DNA of 61,124 nucleotides from Oxalobacteraceae bacterium (GCA_900299005.1 OMID01000122.1:1-61124), one strand, 5' to 3'; positions 1 through 9,555 are shown, counted from the first letter of the stretch. Numbers and translations are program-made. Notes: generated by a model from the sequence alone, not told the origin.

Positions 1-168
1 CGCTCGATGGAAGATGCCTTCGCGCTGGCAAAGCAGGAGCGCGGCGAGCTGCCGCGCGCGACAAATTTCATTTCCGGCCCCTCGCGCACTGGCGATATCG
101 AGCAAACCATCGTGCTCGGTGCCCATGGTCCGTACCGCGTCCATGTGATCCTCGTGCGCGGCGCTTGA
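1..168 (+). CDS. lutC: LutC/LldG-type lactate utilization protein, C-terminal fragment
   Basis: The open frame enters from the left edge and stops at 166-168, giving the last 55 residues of a protein. It contains SGPSRTGDIEQ followed by VLGAHGPYRVHVILV, the characteristic C-terminal signature of the LUD domain in LutC/LldG. In the family, LutC works with LutA and LutB to oxidise L-lactate to pyruvate through iron-sulfur centres. Here lutA and lutB lie about 18 kb downstream and are not adjacent, so the usual lutABC operon appears split. The N-terminal part is outside the window and cannot be assessed. Confidence 0.8.
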   Translation, partial: RSMEDAFALAKQERGELPRATNFISGPSRTGDIEQTIVLGAHGPYRVHVILVRGA

Positions 169-212
169 TCGGCCAGCCCGCAGTTCCCCAACCTCCACGG
201 AGACTGAAGAAC

Positions 213-1193
213 ATGAAACCCAAGGTGCTGGTCACGCGCGAGACTTTTCCTGAAGTGATTGATTACCTCGCACAGCACGTCGAGGTCGAACACAATCAGA
301 ACGACGAAGCCTACGACGAAGCCGAGCTGATGCGCAGGCTGCAGGGCAAGGCGGGCGTGTTTGCCAACCCTACCCATCGCTTTGCTGGCGAACTGTTTGC
401 TGCATGCCCGGAGTTGAAGGCCGTGTGCAACATGGCAGTCGGTTACAACAACATCGACGTGCCGGCGGCAACGGCCGCCGGTGTGATGGTGACCAACACG
501 CCCGACGTGCTCAACGAGACCACCGCAGATTTTGGCTGGACCCTAATGATGGCGGCAACGCGCCGTGTCAGCGAATCCGAACATTTCCTGCGGGCGGGTC
601 AATGGAAGCGATGGCGTTACGATGATTTCTTGAGTGCGGATGTTCACAGCAGCACCTTGGGCATTATCGGCATGGGTCGCATCGGGCAGGCCATCGCACG
701 ACGCTCGATGGGGTTCAACATGAAAGTGGTGTATCACAATCGTAGTCGTCTCGCGCCGGAGCTGGAGGCGGCAGCGAACCATGCGCAATATCTTGGTATG
801 GAAGAACTACTCCGTACGGCAGACCATGTCGTGCTGGTATTACCCTACTCGCCAGCATCACATCACCTGATCGGTGCGAAACAGCTGGCTATGATGAAGC
901 CGACAGCCACGCTGGTGAACATAGCACGCGGCGGCATCGTTGATGATGCGGCGCTGATTGCGGCCCTCAGATCGGGCACCATTGCTGCGGCCGGTATTGA
1001 CGTGTTCGAAAACGAACCGGCATTTAATTCGGATTTCCTCACCCTAAAGAATGTCGTACTCACGCCGCATATCGGCAGCGCCTCAGTGCCCACGCGTCGG
1101 GCGATGGCCTACCTTACCGCAGACAATCTGATTGCGGCGCTAAGTGGTCAGCGGCCGCCGAATCTGCTGAACCCGGATACATTCCAACCCTGA
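213..1193 (+). CDS. D-2-hydroxyacid dehydrogenase (glyoxylate/hydroxypyruvate reductase-like)
   Basis: This 326-residue protein belongs to the D-isomer-specific 2-hydroxyacid dehydrogenases, which reduce 2-keto acids such as glyoxylate or hydroxypyruvate with NAD(P)H in the cytoplasm. The Rossmann motif GMGRIG is at about residues 153-158. The catalytic triad is visible as Arg239 (NIARGG), Glu266 (DVFENEP) and His286 (TPHIGSA). The frame is open back to 165, but I chose the ATG at 213 because an upstream GGAG matches a ribosome site and MKPKVLVTRE is a typical family N-terminus. It begins 44 bp after lutC, so the two may be cotranscribed, which fits 2-hydroxyacid metabolism. The exact substrate cannot be read from sequence. 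Confidence 0.85.
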   Translation: MKPKVLVTRETFPEVIDYLAQHVEVEHNQNDEAYDEAELMRRLQGKAGVFANPTHRFAGELFAACPELKAVCNMAVGYNNIDVPAATAAGVMVTNTPDVLNETTADFGWTLMMAATRRVSESEHFLRAGQWKRWRYDDFLSADVHSSTLGIIGMGRIGQAIARRSMGFNMKVVYHNRSRLAPELEAAANHAQYLGMEELLRTADHVVLVLPYSPASHHLIGAKQLAMMKPTATLVNIARGGIVDDAALIAALRSGTIAAAGIDVFENEPAFNSDFLTLKNVVLTPHIGSASVPTRRAMAYLTADNLIAALSGQRPPNLLNPDTFQP

Positions 1194-1207
1194 TTCTGGA
1201 GAGCGGA

Positions 1208-1495
1208 ATGGCCGACATTATCATTGTGCAGGCACATGCGTTGTCCATGGACGATGCACGCGCCGCTGCGCAGAGAGTCGCCGATCAGATGCAGGTCGAC
1301 TATGAAATGACCTGGCAATGGCAGGGCGATGTACTCGCTTTCAAGCGTACCGGTTTTTCTGGCACGCTGGCTCTGGCAGATGGCGAGGCGACACTGACGC
1401 TTAGCCTGGGCATCATGCTGCGAGGATTCGCAAAAAAAATCGAAGAGCAGGTAACGAAGAATATGGCGACGGTGTTTGGTGTTGCCCAGGCCTAG
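1208..1495 (+). CDS. polyhydroxyalkanoic acid system family protein (PHA granule region)
   Basis: A 95-residue protein resembling the family of small putative PHA-system proteins found with PHA genes in betaproteobacteria. It starts MADIIIVQAHALSMDDARAA, with a basic, amphipathic C-terminus (RGFAKKIEEQVTKN). It lies 14 bp after the dehydrogenase with GGAG just upstream, so it is probably in the same transcript. Family members are thought to act at or near PHA granules, but no biochemical activity is established. The phasin at 10.5-11.1 kb supports PHA storage in this organism. Confidence 0.65.
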   Translation: MADIIIVQAHALSMDDARAAAQRVADQMQVDYEMTWQWQGDVLAFKRTGFSGTLALADGEATLTLSLGIMLRGFAKKIEEQVTKNMATVFGVAQA

Positions 1496-1496
1496 G

Positions 1497-1616
1497 CAGT
1501 CGCTGAAAAAATCCTTTGATGGCGGTGAGCGTCGCTGTGCGACGCGTGAGACTGCCAAATCCAAGGCTTACCGCTATTTCCCAAAGGAGAAATCTTGCGG
1601 TGTTTAACCAAGCGGC
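1497..1616 (-). repeat. dispersed repeat family R2, copy 1 of 3
   Basis: Read on the minus strand, this stretch aligns over about 115-120 bases with 15407-15539 and 35930-36050. Shared blocks are AAACACCGCAAG, TTTCTCCTTTGG, the hairpin core GCGTCGC-ACA-GCGACGC, and a T-rich end before CAGCG. In this copy the hairpin has perfect 7-bp arms. It fills almost the whole gap between the PHA-system gene and the convergent FKBP gene, where it might also help terminate transcription. No coding potential is seen in it. Confidence 0.7.
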
Positions 1617-1632
1617 GCTTCCCTAGCGCGGA

Positions 1633-1989
1633 TCAGGTCTCGAGCAACTCCACGTCGAATATCAGCGTCGCATTCGGTGGAATCACGCCGCCCGCGCCCC
1701 GTGCGCCGTAGCCGAGCTCTGCCGGAATCACCAGCCGCCGCTTGCCGCCCACCGTCATCCCCTGCACGCCCTCGTCCCAACCACGGATCACATGGCCTGC
1801 TCCTAGCAGGAATTCGAAGGGCTCGTCCCGATCTACGCTGGAATCGAATTTCTCGCCTTCGCTGCCATCCGGGTTCTGTAGCCAGCCGGTGTAATGGACG
1901 CTCACGAGATTGCCCGCACTGGCTTGATTGCCCTCGCCAATCGTCAGCTCTTCATAGATCAGCCCGGAGGCCGTGGTGATCTGGGACAT
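1633..1989 (-). CDS. FKBP-type peptidyl-prolyl cis-trans isomerase
   Basis: A 118-residue single-domain FKBP. It catalyses cis-trans isomerisation of peptide bonds before proline and assists folding. Family hallmarks are [42 protein letters not shown] and [14 protein letters not shown]. The frame extends upstream to 2136, but [10 protein letters not shown] at 1989 is the natural start: AAGGA lies about 8 bases before it and the FKBP fold begins there. No signal peptide is visible, so it is probably cytoplasmic. It is divergent from the EI24 gene. Confidence 0.92.
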   Translation of the reverse strand: MSQITTASGLIYEELTIGEGNQASAGNLVSVHYTGWLQNPDGSEGEKFDSSVDRDEPFEFLLGAGHVIRGWDEGVQGMTVGGKRRLVIPAELGYGARGAGGVIPPNATLIFDVELLET

Positions 1990-2120
1990 GATGATTTCCT
2001 TCAAAGCGGGCTTGGCCACATTAGCCAGACCTGGATGATCAAGACCTCGCACTATAGCAGCATGGTTGCGCCAATCGGCTCGGCGGGCAGCCTCCCTGAC
2101 TCTTATAATGTCACCCTCAT

Positions 2121-3026
2121 ATGGTTGCCATGACACTTCTGTTCAGATCATTTTTCCGGGCATTGCTGTCTCAGATGCATCCCCGGATGCTGCTGATGAC
2201 GGTCCTGCCTTTCGTGCTCGCACTGGTCTTGTGGGGGCTGGTGCTCTGGCAAGGGCTGCAGCCACTGATCGACCAGCTCCACTCGTGGTTCTCCGATTAC
2301 GGACTTTTTCGTCAGAGCGGCGAAATACTCGATTCTCTGGGCTTGTCTTCACTTCGCACGCTGCTGGTGCCCTTGATTGCGATGTGGCTGCTACTGCCAT
2401 TCATGATTGTTTCTGCTTTACTGCTGGTGGGCATACTGGCTATGCCTGCGATCGGCAATCATGTGGGTCGATATGATTATCCGCAGCTACAGCGTCGTCA
2501 TGGCGGATCCTTTGCCGGCAGCATGTGGGTCTCGTTGTCCTCGCTGGTGGTATTTCTCATTGCCTGGCTGGCCACGCTGCCGCTCAATCTGGTGCCTTTG
2601 TTTGCTGTGATCGTGCAGCCATTGCTCTGGGGTTGGCTGACCTGTCGGGTAATGACCTACGACGCCTTGGCTGATTTCGCGGACAAGGATGAATTGATCG
2701 AGCTGCGCGACTCGCAGCGCCTCCCTCTGCTGGCGATGGGGGTCGTGACCGGGGCGCTGGGCGCGGCACCGGGATTGCTGTGGCTCGGTGGTGCGATCTC
2801 GGTGATATTTTTCCCCGTGCTGGCAGCCATGGCGATCTGGTTGTACCTTCTGATTTTTGTGTTCAGCGGGCTGTGGTTTCAGCATTATTGTCTGGATGCG
2901 CTGGCGCGGCTTCGTCGCGCGCAGGTGGCTAGCTTCGATCCTGATCGTGTCATTGATGCAGAAATGTCAGGGATCACGCATGGCATGTCGCTGTCGAGGC
3001 CCAACGATGGCCAACAAGACAAGTAA
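2121..3026 (+). CDS. EI24 domain-containing multi-pass membrane protein
   Basis: A 301-residue inner-membrane protein with about six hydrophobic segments (around residues 20-45, 80-110, 135-170, 205-230 and 235-260), resembling the EI24/CysZ superfamily. CysZ moves sulfate, but the substrate of this subgroup is not established. The start could be 2121 or the ATG at 2130. A perfect TATAAT lies at 2104-2109, so the leader would be very short; no convincing -35 box accompanies it. The molybdopterin-domain gene follows 23 bp downstream, probably in the same operon. Confidence 0.75.
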   Translation: MVAMTLLFRSFFRALLSQMHPRMLLMTVLPFVLALVLWGLVLWQGLQPLIDQLHSWFSDYGLFRQSGEILDSLGLSSLRTLLVPLIAMWLLLPFMIVSALLLVGILAMPAIGNHVGRYDYPQLQRRHGGSFAGSMWVSLSSLVVFLIAWLATLPLNLVPLFAVIVQPLLWGWLTCRVMTYDALADFADKDELIELRDSQRLPLLAMGVVTGALGAAPGLLWLGGAISVIFFPVLAAMAIWLYLLIFVFSGLWFQHYCLDALARLRRAQVASFDPDRVIDAEMSGITHGMSLSRPNDGQQDK

Positions 3027-3049
3027 TTCTTACTACAGGTGAGGTAAGC

Positions 3050-3850
3050 ATGGCGTTCGGAATCATCATCATCGGAGATGAAATCTTGTCAGGCAAGCGT
3101 CATGACAAGCACCTTGCCAAGATCATTGAACTGTTGTCCGAACGCGGGCTTTCCCTGTCGTGGGCGGAGTATCTCGGCGATGATCCAGTACTCATCACGG
3201 ACACATTACGTCGCACCATGAGCAGCACGGATATTGTTTTTTGCTGTGGCGGCATTGGCGCCACACCCGATGACCATACTCGTCAGTGTGCTGCCGCTGC
3301 GCTGAATCTGCCTTTGCTGCTCCACCCGGAAGCCAAAGAAAAAATTCAGGAACGTATTATCGACATGGCCCGGGAAGCGGGCAAGGAGATCGACCTGAAT
3401 ACGCCCGACAATCTGCACCGTCTGAAGATGGGTGAGTTCCCTGTGGGTGCAGAGATCATACCGAACTCCTTCAACAAGATTCCCGGCTTCGCTGTGCGAA
3501 ATGCCAAAGGCGGAGTCCATTATTTTGTGCCCGGTTTTCCGGTCATGGCCGCGCCAATGATGGTCTGGGCGCTCGACACCCATCATGCCGAGCTTTTCCA
3601 TCAGGTCGCACATGCAGAAAAATCGGTCATCGTCTATGAGGGTATCGAATCGACATTGACGCCCCTGATGGAGGCACTGGAAGCTGAATTTACCAGCATT
3701 AAGGTATTTAGCCTGCCCAGCGTTGGCGACGACCATCGTCGCCGGCATATCGAGCTCGGCGTCAAGGGAAATCCGGAGGCAGTAGAGCAGGCATATACCA
3801 AGATGCTCGCGGGACTGGACAGCTTGCATCAGGAGTATGTGGCCAACTAG
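3050..3850 (+). CDS. molybdopterin-binding domain protein (MoaB/CinA N-domain type)
   Basis: A 266-residue protein starting with the MoCF-biosynthesis-like domain: GIIIIGDEILSGKRHDKH, then CGGIGATPDDHT near residue 67. That domain binds molybdopterin in MogA/MoeA and is also found at the N-terminus of CinA. This protein lacks the CinA amidase domain, so it is a stand-alone version whose cellular role is not established. A GAGGTAAGC ribosome site precedes the ATG. Copy A of repeat R1 starts two bases after its stop codon. Confidence 0.8.
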   Translation: MAFGIIIIGDEILSGKRHDKHLAKIIELLSERGLSLSWAEYLGDDPVLITDTLRRTMSSTDIVFCCGGIGATPDDHTRQCAAAALNLPLLLHPEAKEKIQERIIDMAREAGKEIDLNTPDNLHRLKMGEFPVGAEIIPNSFNKIPGFAVRNAKGGVHYFVPGFPVMAAPMMVWALDTHHAELFHQVAHAEKSVIVYEGIESTLTPLMEALEAEFTSIKVFSLPSVGDDHRRRHIELGVKGNPEAVEQAYTKMLAGLDSLHQEYVAN

Positions 3851-3851
3851 A

Positions 3852-3950
3852 ACCCATTTCGTGAGGGCGCTGACGGTGTTGCCACTACCTGGTCATTCGT
3901 CTGGGTTGCTTGCGGCCATGCCGCCTTGCCATCAACCTGACGAGGTAGAT
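3852..3950 (+). repeat. dispersed 99-bp repeat family R1, copy A of 4
   Basis: One of four equal-length 99-bp copies (with 9451-9549, 35819-35917 on the minus strand, and 42011-42109). It shares the core GGTGTTGCCACTACCT and the end block GCCTTGCCATCAACCTGA. The outer ends are weakly inverted relative to each other (ACC..TTTCGTGAGG versus CCTGACGAGGTAGAT). This copy fills the gap between two convergent genes, the molybdopterin-domain gene and ureG. Confidence 0.75.
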
Positions 3951-3955
3951 GGCTC

Positions 3956-4582
3956 TTACCCCGGCTTTACCTCATCCAGCAAGCCCTGCTTGCGGATAAA
4001 TTCGATGACCCTGTCCACGCCGTCGCCTTTGCGGAGGTTCGTGAACACAAAAGGTCGGTCGCCGCGCTGTTTCTTCGCGTCGGCGGCCATGATCTCCAGA
4101 TTGGCACCGACATGCGGCGCGAGATCGGTTTTGTTAATGATCAGCAGGTCAGAGCGCGTAATGCCCGGACCCCCTTTGCGCGGTATTTTTTCGCCGCCGG
4201 CCACATCGATCACATAAATCGTCAGGTCCGACAGCTCGGGGCTGAAGGTGGCGGCCAGATTGTCGCCGCCGGACTCGACCAGTATCAGGTCAAGCTCAGG
4301 AAAATCAGCACTCATCCGTGCAATGGCTTCCAGATTGATCGACGCATCTTCGCGTATGGCCGTATGAGGGCAGCCACCGGTTTCCACGCCCATGAGGCGG
4401 TCTGCTGGCAGCGCATCGGCACGCAGCAGAATCTCCATGTCTTCTTTGGTGTAAATATCATTCGTGATCACTGCCATGTCGTAATGATCGCGCATTTTTT
4501 TGCACAGCATTTCGCACAGTGCCGTTTTGCCTGAGCCCACAGGACCGCCAATGCCAACGCGCAGGGGGTTCGAGATATTCAT
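3956..4582 (-). CDS. ureG: urease accessory GTPase UreG
   Basis: A 208-residue SIMIBI-class GTPase that drives nickel insertion into urease together with UreD, UreE and UreF. The P-loop GPVGSGKT is near residues 13-20. The [21 protein letters not shown] and [15 protein letters not shown] motifs are all typical, as is [14 protein letters not shown], which gives guanine specificity. It is the last gene of ureDABCEFG, 33 bp after ureF. Length and motifs are intact. Confidence 0.97.
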   Translation of the reverse strand: MNISNPLRVGIGGPVGSGKTALCEMLCKKMRDHYDMAVITNDIYTKEDMEILLRADALPADRLMGVETGGCPHTAIREDASINLEAIARMSADFPELDLILVESGGDNLAATFSPELSDLTIYVIDVAGGEKIPRKGGPGITRSDLLIINKTDLAPHVGANLEIMAADAKKQRGDRPFVFTNLRKGDGVDRVIEFIRKQGLLDEVKPG

Positions 4583-4615
4583 TAACGATCTTTCTCTGTC
4601 ATTTGTTGGAGATAA

Positions 4616-5308
4616 TTAGGAGCGATATAGTCGGCTATATTGCACTTCATGTTGCATGGATAATATTGACAGGCCGGGTGACCAGTTTGAGAGCTGATCA
4701 TCGGACAGCCTTGCTGCGACATGCGCCGCGTTTTCCATATGGGGTCGCAGCGACAGCAGCAGGCGCTGACCGGCAACCTGACCCAATGGCACAGATTTGA
4801 CGCAAGCCAGTACCTGATTTTCCGTCCACGAGAACAGCATCCCCAAGGTCACCTCCTCTGTCGGCAACTCCAGCGCGACCGAGGCAGCAGCGAACGCAGT
4901 TGGGAAGGGCACATGGTCGAGCAGGTTCAGCAGCGCCATGATCTCGTGTTTGTCCTTGCAGATCTCGGCCAAGAGCTTGCTGAGCGAGTAACCCATCTGA
5001 ATAGTCTCAGCACGAAATTCGGCGCTATCTCGCGAGGCAATGAAAAAATCATTCCAGTAGCGAACCGCCTCCTCATCATTCGATGAAAATGCCGCGATCA
5101 GCCTCAGCATGACAGGGACTTCGCACCGTGACACCACGTCATCGAGCATGTTGACGATCCATGCGCGCGCACTGGATTCGTCACTCACCCACCCGATCTC
5201 CATCGCAGCTTCGAGGCCTTGCGAATAGCTGTAGGCACCCACCGGCAGCGAGGGACTGCACAGTTGCAGTAGATGAAGCAGAGCAGTGCTGTTGAGTTTC
5301 GAGCTCAT
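4616..5308 (-). CDS. ureF: urease accessory protein UreF
   Basis: A 230-residue, mostly helical protein that regulates UreG GTP hydrolysis in the urease activation complex. The N-terminal LLQLCSPSLPVGAYSYSQGLE is the family signature, and the C-terminal VPLGQVAGQRLL is also typical. It starts 3 bp after the ureE stop codon, so translation is probably coupled. No oddities are seen. Confidence 0.95.
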   Translation of the reverse strand: MSSKLNSTALLHLLQLCSPSLPVGAYSYSQGLEAAMEIGWVSDESSARAWIVNMLDDVVSRCEVPVMLRLIAAFSSNDEEAVRYWNDFFIASRDSAEFRAETIQMGYSLSKLLAEICKDKHEIMALLNLLDHVPFPTAFAAASVALELPTEEVTLGMLFSWTENQVLACVKSVPLGQVAGQRLLLSLRPHMENAAHVAARLSDDQLSNWSPGLSILSMQHEVQYSRLYRS

Positions 5309-5311
5309 GAG

Positions 5312-5812
5312 CTACTGGTCGCCCGGGCGGTGGATTTTCTGGCGCACCGGTATGGGCGCCAGAAGATGATGACCCTCATGGTGATGATGTCCGCTGCCAT
5401 AAGCCCCGGATTCGGGTTCGAAGGGTGCAAACTCTTCCATGACGTTCGCGCCGAGTCCGGTCAGCATGTCCTTGAGCACGGGGTCTTTGCGTATGCGAAG
5501 AAAACCTTCACCGACCTGCGCCTGAGTGTGGCGGTTTCCGAGATGAAAAGCACACCGCAGCAAGGTATGTGAATCGGCGCATTCCACTCGATAAGTCGGC
5601 TCTGGCGCGGCCACGATGCGCACCACGCGGCCATCATCCCCACGCAGCAGATCCCCATCGCGCAGTACTGTGCCGCGCACTGTGAATACGGCGATTTCCT
5701 CGCCGGAGGACAGCGCCGCGCGAAGACGACTTTTTTCACGCTGGTCGTAAGGAAGAATCAGTTCGCCGGCAATATGCTCGGCATGATCGACTTTAGTGTG
5801 AATGGTGAGCAT
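5312..5812 (-). CDS. ureE: urease accessory nickel metallochaperone UreE
   Basis: A 166-residue nickel carrier. The N-terminal domain contains LPYDQREKSRLRAALSSGEE and the C-terminal domain GNRHTQAQ and HTLLRCAFHLGNRH. The C-terminal tail holds a short His cluster (SGHHHHEGHH) that likely binds extra nickel. It starts 124 bp after ureC; that gap shows no gene. The ribosome site is weak. Confidence 0.94.
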   Translation of the reverse strand: MLTIHTKVDHAEHIAGELILPYDQREKSRLRAALSSGEEIAVFTVRGTVLRDGDLLRGDDGRVVRIVAAPEPTYRVECADSHTLLRCAFHLGNRHTQAQVGEGFLRIRKDPVLKDMLTGLGANVMEEFAPFEPESGAYGSGHHHHEGHHLLAPIPVRQKIHRPGDQ

Positions 5813-5936
5813 TGCTGGCCTATTCGTTATCGGGCATGGATTCTCAGGGATGCCGGAGTGGGGATGCGATTACCGTCGACTTCCTCCTTCGTTACTGCGG
5901 CGCAGGACGACTTCTGGGGGCTTTGTTCAGGCAATT

Positions 5937-7637
5937 TCAAAACAAAAAATACCGCTGCGCCATGGGCAGCACGCTGGCTGGCTCACACACCAGCAGTTCG
6001 CCATCGGCTCGCACGGCATAAGTCTCGGCATCGACTTCCATGACCGGCGCATAGGCGTTATGGATCATGTCGGACTTGCGCAGTGTGCGCATATTTTTTA
6101 CTGTGATCACAGGTTTATTCAGTTTCAACGTATCTGCAACGCCCTCATCGCAGGCAGCCTGCGATAGGAAGGTGAAGGAAGTTTTCAGGCCACCGCCGTA
6201 AGCGCCGAACATCATTCGGTAATGCACCGGCTGCGGTGTGGGTATCGATGCATTGGGGTCCCCCATCTGCGCCGCTGCAATCATGCCGCTTTTTAAGATC
6301 ATGGAGGGCTTCACGCCGAAAAAAGCGGGCTTCCACAGAACGAGGTCGGCGATCTTTCCTGTTTCGACGGAGCCCACGGCATGTGAAATGCCATGGGTGA
6401 TGGCAGGGTTGATCGTATATTTGGCGACATAGCGTTTCACGCGGAAATTATCGTTACGCGGGCTGTCTTGCGGTAGTGCGCCTCGCTGCACTTTCATTTT
6501 GTGTGCGGTCTGCCATGTGCGCATGATGACTTCACCCACGCGCCCCATGGCCTGCGAGTCGGAGGACATCATGGAGATGGCTCCAAGGTCATGCAGGATG
6601 TCCTCGGCAGCAATGGTCTCACGCCGGATGCGCGATTCGGCAAAAGCGATATCTTCGGTGATTGCCGGATCAAGATGGTGGCAGACCATCAGCATGTCGA
6701 GATGCTCGTCGAGGGTGTTCACGGTAAAGGGCCGCGTGGGGTTGGTGGACGAGGGCAGGACATTGCCTTGTCTGACCGCAGCGATGATGTCCGGCGCGTG
6801 GCCACCCCCCGCACCTTCGGTATGAAAAGTGTGAATCGTGCGGTCTTTGAAGGCCGCCAGCGTATGCTCCAGAAAACCGCCCTCATTCAATGTGTCGGTA
6901 TGTATGGCGACTTGAATATCCATCTTATCAGCCACGCTCAGGCAGTTATCGATGGCAGCAGGCGTGGTGCCCCAGTCTTCGTGCAGCTTCAGGCCAATGG
7001 CGCCGGCGCGTATTTGTTCTTCCAGCGGCACAGGCAGGCTGACGTTACCTTTGCCCAGGAAGCCCAGATTCATCGGGAAGGCCTCAGCAGCAGATAACAT
7101 GGCGTGTATATGCCAGGGGCCGGGTGTGCAGGTGGTGGCTGCTGTGCCGACCGCCGGTCCGGTGCCACCACCGATCATGCTGGTGACACCGGACATCAGG
7201 GCTTCTTCAATCTGCTGAGGGCAGATGAAATGAATGTGTGTATCAATGGCGCCCGCTGTGATGATCATGCCCTCACCAGCGATAATTTCGGTGGCACCGC
7301 CGATGGCCATGGTCACGCCGGGCTGTATGTCCGGGTTGCCGGCCTTGCCGATCGCGGCGATGCGCCCTTCCTTGATGCCAATATCGGCTTTGACGATGCC
7401 CCAGTGGTCAAGGATCACGGCGTTTGTGATCACGGTATCCATCACTTCCTTGTGCGGTCGCTGTGACTGTCCCATGCCATCACGGATGACTTTACCGCCG
7501 CCGAATTTCACCTCTTCGCCATAGAGGGTGTGGTCTTTTTCGATCTCGATGAAGAGTTCGGTATCGGCCAGACGGAGTCGGTCACCCGTGGTAGGGCCGA
7601 ACATTTCCGCATAGGCCTTGCGCGATATTCTGCTCAT
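5937..7637 (-). CDS. ureC: urease subunit alpha (catalytic)
   Basis: This 566-residue subunit carries the dinuclear nickel site that hydrolyses urea to ammonia and carbamate. Visible active-site elements are the HIHFICPQQ nickel ligands, the [12 protein letters not shown] segment with the carbamylated lysine, [22 protein letters not shown] and the flap His in MVCHHLDP. Length equals the normal bacterial subunit. It overlaps ureB by 4 bp (ATGA), so the two are translationally coupled. Confidence 0.98.
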   Translation of the reverse strand: MSRISRKAYAEMFGPTTGDRLRLADTELFIEIEKDHTLYGEEVKFGGGKVIRDGMGQSQRPHKEVMDTVITNAVILDHWGIVKADIGIKEGRIAAIGKAGNPDIQPGVTMAIGGATEIIAGEGMIITAGAIDTHIHFICPQQIEEALMSGVTSMIGGGTGPAVGTAATTCTPGPWHIHAMLSAAEAFPMNLGFLGKGNVSLPVPLEEQIRAGAIGLKLHEDWGTTPAAIDNCLSVADKMDIQVAIHTDTLNEGGFLEHTLAAFKDRTIHTFHTEGAGGGHAPDIIAAVRQGNVLPSSTNPTRPFTVNTLDEHLDMLMVCHHLDPAITEDIAFAESRIRRETIAAEDILHDLGAISMMSSDSQAMGRVGEVIMRTWQTAHKMKVQRGALPQDSPRNDNFRVKRYVAKYTINPAITHGISHAVGSVETGKIADLVLWKPAFFGVKPSMILKSGMIAAAQMGDPNASIPTPQPVHYRMMFGAYGGGLKTSFTFLSQAACDEGVADTLKLNKPVITVKNMRTLRKSDMIHNAYAPVMEVDAETYAVRADGELLVCEPASVLPMAQRYFLF

Positions 7638-7954
7638 GGTGCGACCTCTTTGAGTTTGCCCATCACTTTCGCATTGAAACCGTATACCTTGCGCTCGCCC
7701 GCCAGCGCTACCAACTCAACGGTCCGCTCCTGACCGGGCTCGAAGCGAACAGCCGTGCCTGCCGCAATGTTCAGTCGCATGCCATAGGCGATTGCGCGAT
7801 CGAACAAGAGCGCAGGATTCGTCTCGAAAAAGTGAAAATGCGAACCCACCTGTATGGGGCGGTCACCGCTATTGGCCACTTTCAGGGTAGCAGTCCGACG
7901 CCCCACGTTGAGGCTTATCTCACCGGCTTCAATCAGCAATTCTCCTGGAATCAT
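7634..7954 (-). CDS. ureB: urease subunit beta
   Basis: A 106-residue structural subunit of the trimeric urease core. [19 protein letters not shown] and [19 protein letters not shown] are family-specific. It follows ureA by 29 bp and overlaps ureC by 4 bp. ureA and ureB are separate, as in most proteobacteria, rather than fused as in Helicobacter. Confidence 0.97.
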   Translation of the reverse strand: MIPGELLIEAGEISLNVGRRTATLKVANSGDRPIQVGSHFHFFETNPALLFDRAIAYGMRLNIAAGTAVRFEPGQERTVELVALAGERKVYGFNAKVMGKLKEVAP

Positions 7955-7983
7955 TGCGCGCTCCGAATAGTGTTGTGCAGGTA

Positions 7984-8286
7984 TCAGGGTATGGGATGAT
8001 GTACCGTGACCAGTTTGGTACCGTCAGGGAAGGTCGCTTCGACCTGAATATCAGGAATCATCTCGGGAACGCCTTCCATCACATCGTCGCGCTTGAGTAT
8101 CTGCGTTCCCTCGGACATCAGTTGTGCAACGGTCTTGCCGTCGCGGGCGCCCTCCATGATGGCGGCAGTGATGAGTGCCACGGCCTCCGGATAATTCAGC
8201 TTCAGCCCGCGCGCCTTGCGGCGCTCTGCCAGCAGCGCGGCCGTGAAGATCAGCAGCTTGTCTTTTTCGCGGGGTGTCAGTTCCAT
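7984..8286 (-). CDS. ureA: urease subunit gamma
   Basis: A 100-residue urease gamma subunit: [20 protein letters not shown] at the N-terminus, [21 protein letters not shown] in the middle and a VTVHHPIP end. The frame is open to 8427, but the ATG at 8286 gives the canonical N-terminus and length, so the longer version is rejected. It lies 31 bp after ureD. Confidence 0.97.
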   Translation of the reverse strand: MELTPREKDKLLIFTAALLAERRKARGLKLNYPEAVALITAAIMEGARDGKTVAQLMSEGTQILKRDDVMEGVPEMIPDIQVEATFPDGTKLVTVHHPIP

Positions 8287-8317
8287 GGGATGCCTTTGGG
8301 ATATGGATGCGTCTTGG

Positions 8318-9241
8318 TCAGGTGTTCCAGATACGAAGTTCGGTGGGTTCGCGTCCCAGTAGTGCCGGGCGCAGCACTCGCCAGGCAGCCAGCATGACTT
8401 GGCGCGCGACTTCGCTGGAGTCGCCAAGATACCGGGCCAGTACCAGAGTTTTCAGTTGCGTGGCGCCGAATTTTGCGGTCTCGCCGACGAGGGGCGCACA
8501 AGCTTTGCGTACGCTCTCAAGCAATGGGTTCGCAAGCGGAGCACCTGCACACAAGAGGTTTGCACAGACGGTGTGACCGGCCATACCCAAGACGCTGCCC
8601 ATCAAACCACCGTTGCCTAGCAGTTCGCCTTGTTCAATGAAGATCGGCGTGCGCTCTGAAAAAATTTTTACGGATTGGCGAACACGACCTTGAGCAAAGC
8701 GTTCACCGGATGCGGTGCGGCCAAAGCAGAGGATTTCGCAGCCGAGATAGCGCGCGTCCTTCTGTAGTGTGATGTGGCTGTCGAAGACCACGTCGGCTTC
8801 ATTGAACAAAATGGTTTCTTGCGGCAGCCATTCCAGCATTGCGCGCCTGCCGACAGTGATATCGAGTCGCTGGCGCGATATATGGCCATTGGCGCGGTAC
8901 CATTTGGCAGCGCCCGGGGTAGAGATCAGTGCATGCGCTGCATCGCCGACATCCATAGAAATCCTCAGTTCATCGCCACCGACAACACCACCGGGGGGAT
9001 GAATGATCACGCCATGGCAGCAGTCGGGACCCTCTGGATACAGTGCCTTTTGCACCCGAAGAGGCCCTCGGTGTTCTTTACGCGTCAGACGGGTTGTGTT
9101 GGCATCGCGACTGAAGCCAAGCGCGAGTGAGGCGAGCAAATGACCTGCCGTTGCATCGGCGAGTGTGCCGGTGCCTGCAGTGGATAATTCGTCAGAAGCG
9201 TATCTCATGAGCGCGCTCGTCTGCCGGGCCGAATAATTCAT
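8318..9241 (-). CDS. ureD: urease accessory protein UreD
   Basis: UreD (UreH) is the scaffold that binds apo-urease and passes nickel to it with UreF and UreG. Family segments visible are [38 protein letters not shown] and GLMGSVLG. The frame is open to 9394, but the sigma54 promoter at 9318-9333 would start transcription near 9308, which excludes the longest versions. ATG codons at 9241 and 9208 are both possible; I used 9241 (307 residues), and the start is uncertain because neither has a strong ribosome site. It is the first gene of the urease operon. Confidence 0.92.
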   Translation of the reverse strand: MNYSARQTSALMRYASDELSTAGTGTLADATAGHLLASLALGFSRDANTTRLTRKEHRGPLRVQKALYPEGPDCCHGVIIHPPGGVVGGDELRISMDVGDAAHALISTPGAAKWYRANGHISRQRLDITVGRRAMLEWLPQETILFNEADVVFDSHITLQKDARYLGCEILCFGRTASGERFAQGRVRQSVKIFSERTPIFIEQGELLGNGGLMGSVLGMAGHTVCANLLCAGAPLANPLLESVRKACAPLVGETAKFGATQLKTLVLARYLGDSSEVARQVMLAAWRVLRPALLGREPTELRIWNT

Positions 9242-9317
9242 CTGGGTGGGGACGCTAAGTGGGCACCGCGCATAGCTCATCGCGCACATCTCTGCCACGT
9301 TTACCCGCAGCCACTTT

Positions 9318-9333
9318 AGCATCGAACATGCCA
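9318..9333 (-). promoter_or_regulatory. sigma54 (RpoN) promoter of the urease operon
   Basis: Minus-strand sequence TGGCATGTTCGATGCT matches the sigma54 consensus TGGCACG-N4-TTGCW at 14 of 16 positions counting N. GG and GC are separated by exactly 10 bases. Transcription would start near 9308, about 67 bases before the chosen ureD start. Two NtrC-like sites lie 60-100 bp upstream, the usual enhancer distance. This is inferred from sequence only. Confidence 0.7.
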
Positions 9334-9386
9334 CCGTCGGTAGCCGGAGCGTTGGACAAAATCTCCGTGAGTCTTTAATATTCTTT

Positions 9387-9433
9387 TGCACCAAACGTGA
9401 GCAAACTACTGTTTTTTGCCACTTGTTGGTGCG
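9387..9433 (-). promoter_or_regulatory. tandem NtrC-like enhancer sites upstream of ureD
   Basis: Two imperfect dyads fit the NtrC pattern TGCACC-N5-GGTGCA. One is at 9387-9403 (TGCACC-AAACG-TGAGCA) and the other at 9417-9433 (TGCCAC-TTGTT-GGTGCG). Their centres are 30 bp apart, about three helical turns. They sit roughly 87 and 117 bp upstream of the predicted sigma54 start. Together with the same arrangement before amt, this suggests nitrogen-starvation control. Confidence 0.6.
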
Positions 9434-9450
9434 AGCTTTAACGGGTCAGA

Positions 9451-9549
9451 ACCGCTCTTATTGGGTCGTTGGTGGCGTTGCCAATACCTTGCCGTACGCT
9501 TGTACTGTCTGCGGCCTTGTCGCCTTGCTATCAACCTAAGGAGATAAGA
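9451..9549 (+). repeat. dispersed 99-bp repeat family R1, copy B of 4
   Basis: This copy aligns without gaps over its full 99 bases with the copy at 42011-42109 and, inverted, with 35819-35917. It shares GGGTCGTTGG at the left, CTTGCCGTACG and TACTGTCTGCGGCCTTGTCG in the middle, and TATCAACCTAAGGAGATAAG at the right. It begins 17 bp upstream of the NtrC-like sites and is followed after 6 bp by a copy of a different repeat, R3. Confidence 0.75.
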
Positions 9550-9555
9550 TTTTTA

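Noticed and set aside
1148-1564. 138-codon minus-strand frame over the PHA-system gene
   Set aside because: It runs through repeat R2 and opposite a recognised gene, so it is a shadow frame.
2104-2109. TATAAT before the EI24 gene as a full promoter
   Set aside because: A perfect -10 but no acceptable -35 at 15-19 bases; mentioned only in the gene entry.
5937-7733. Several plus-strand frames opposite ureC (for example 6501-7097)
   Set aside because: They are antisense shadows of a strongly conserved coding sequence, without ribosome sites or recognisable domains.
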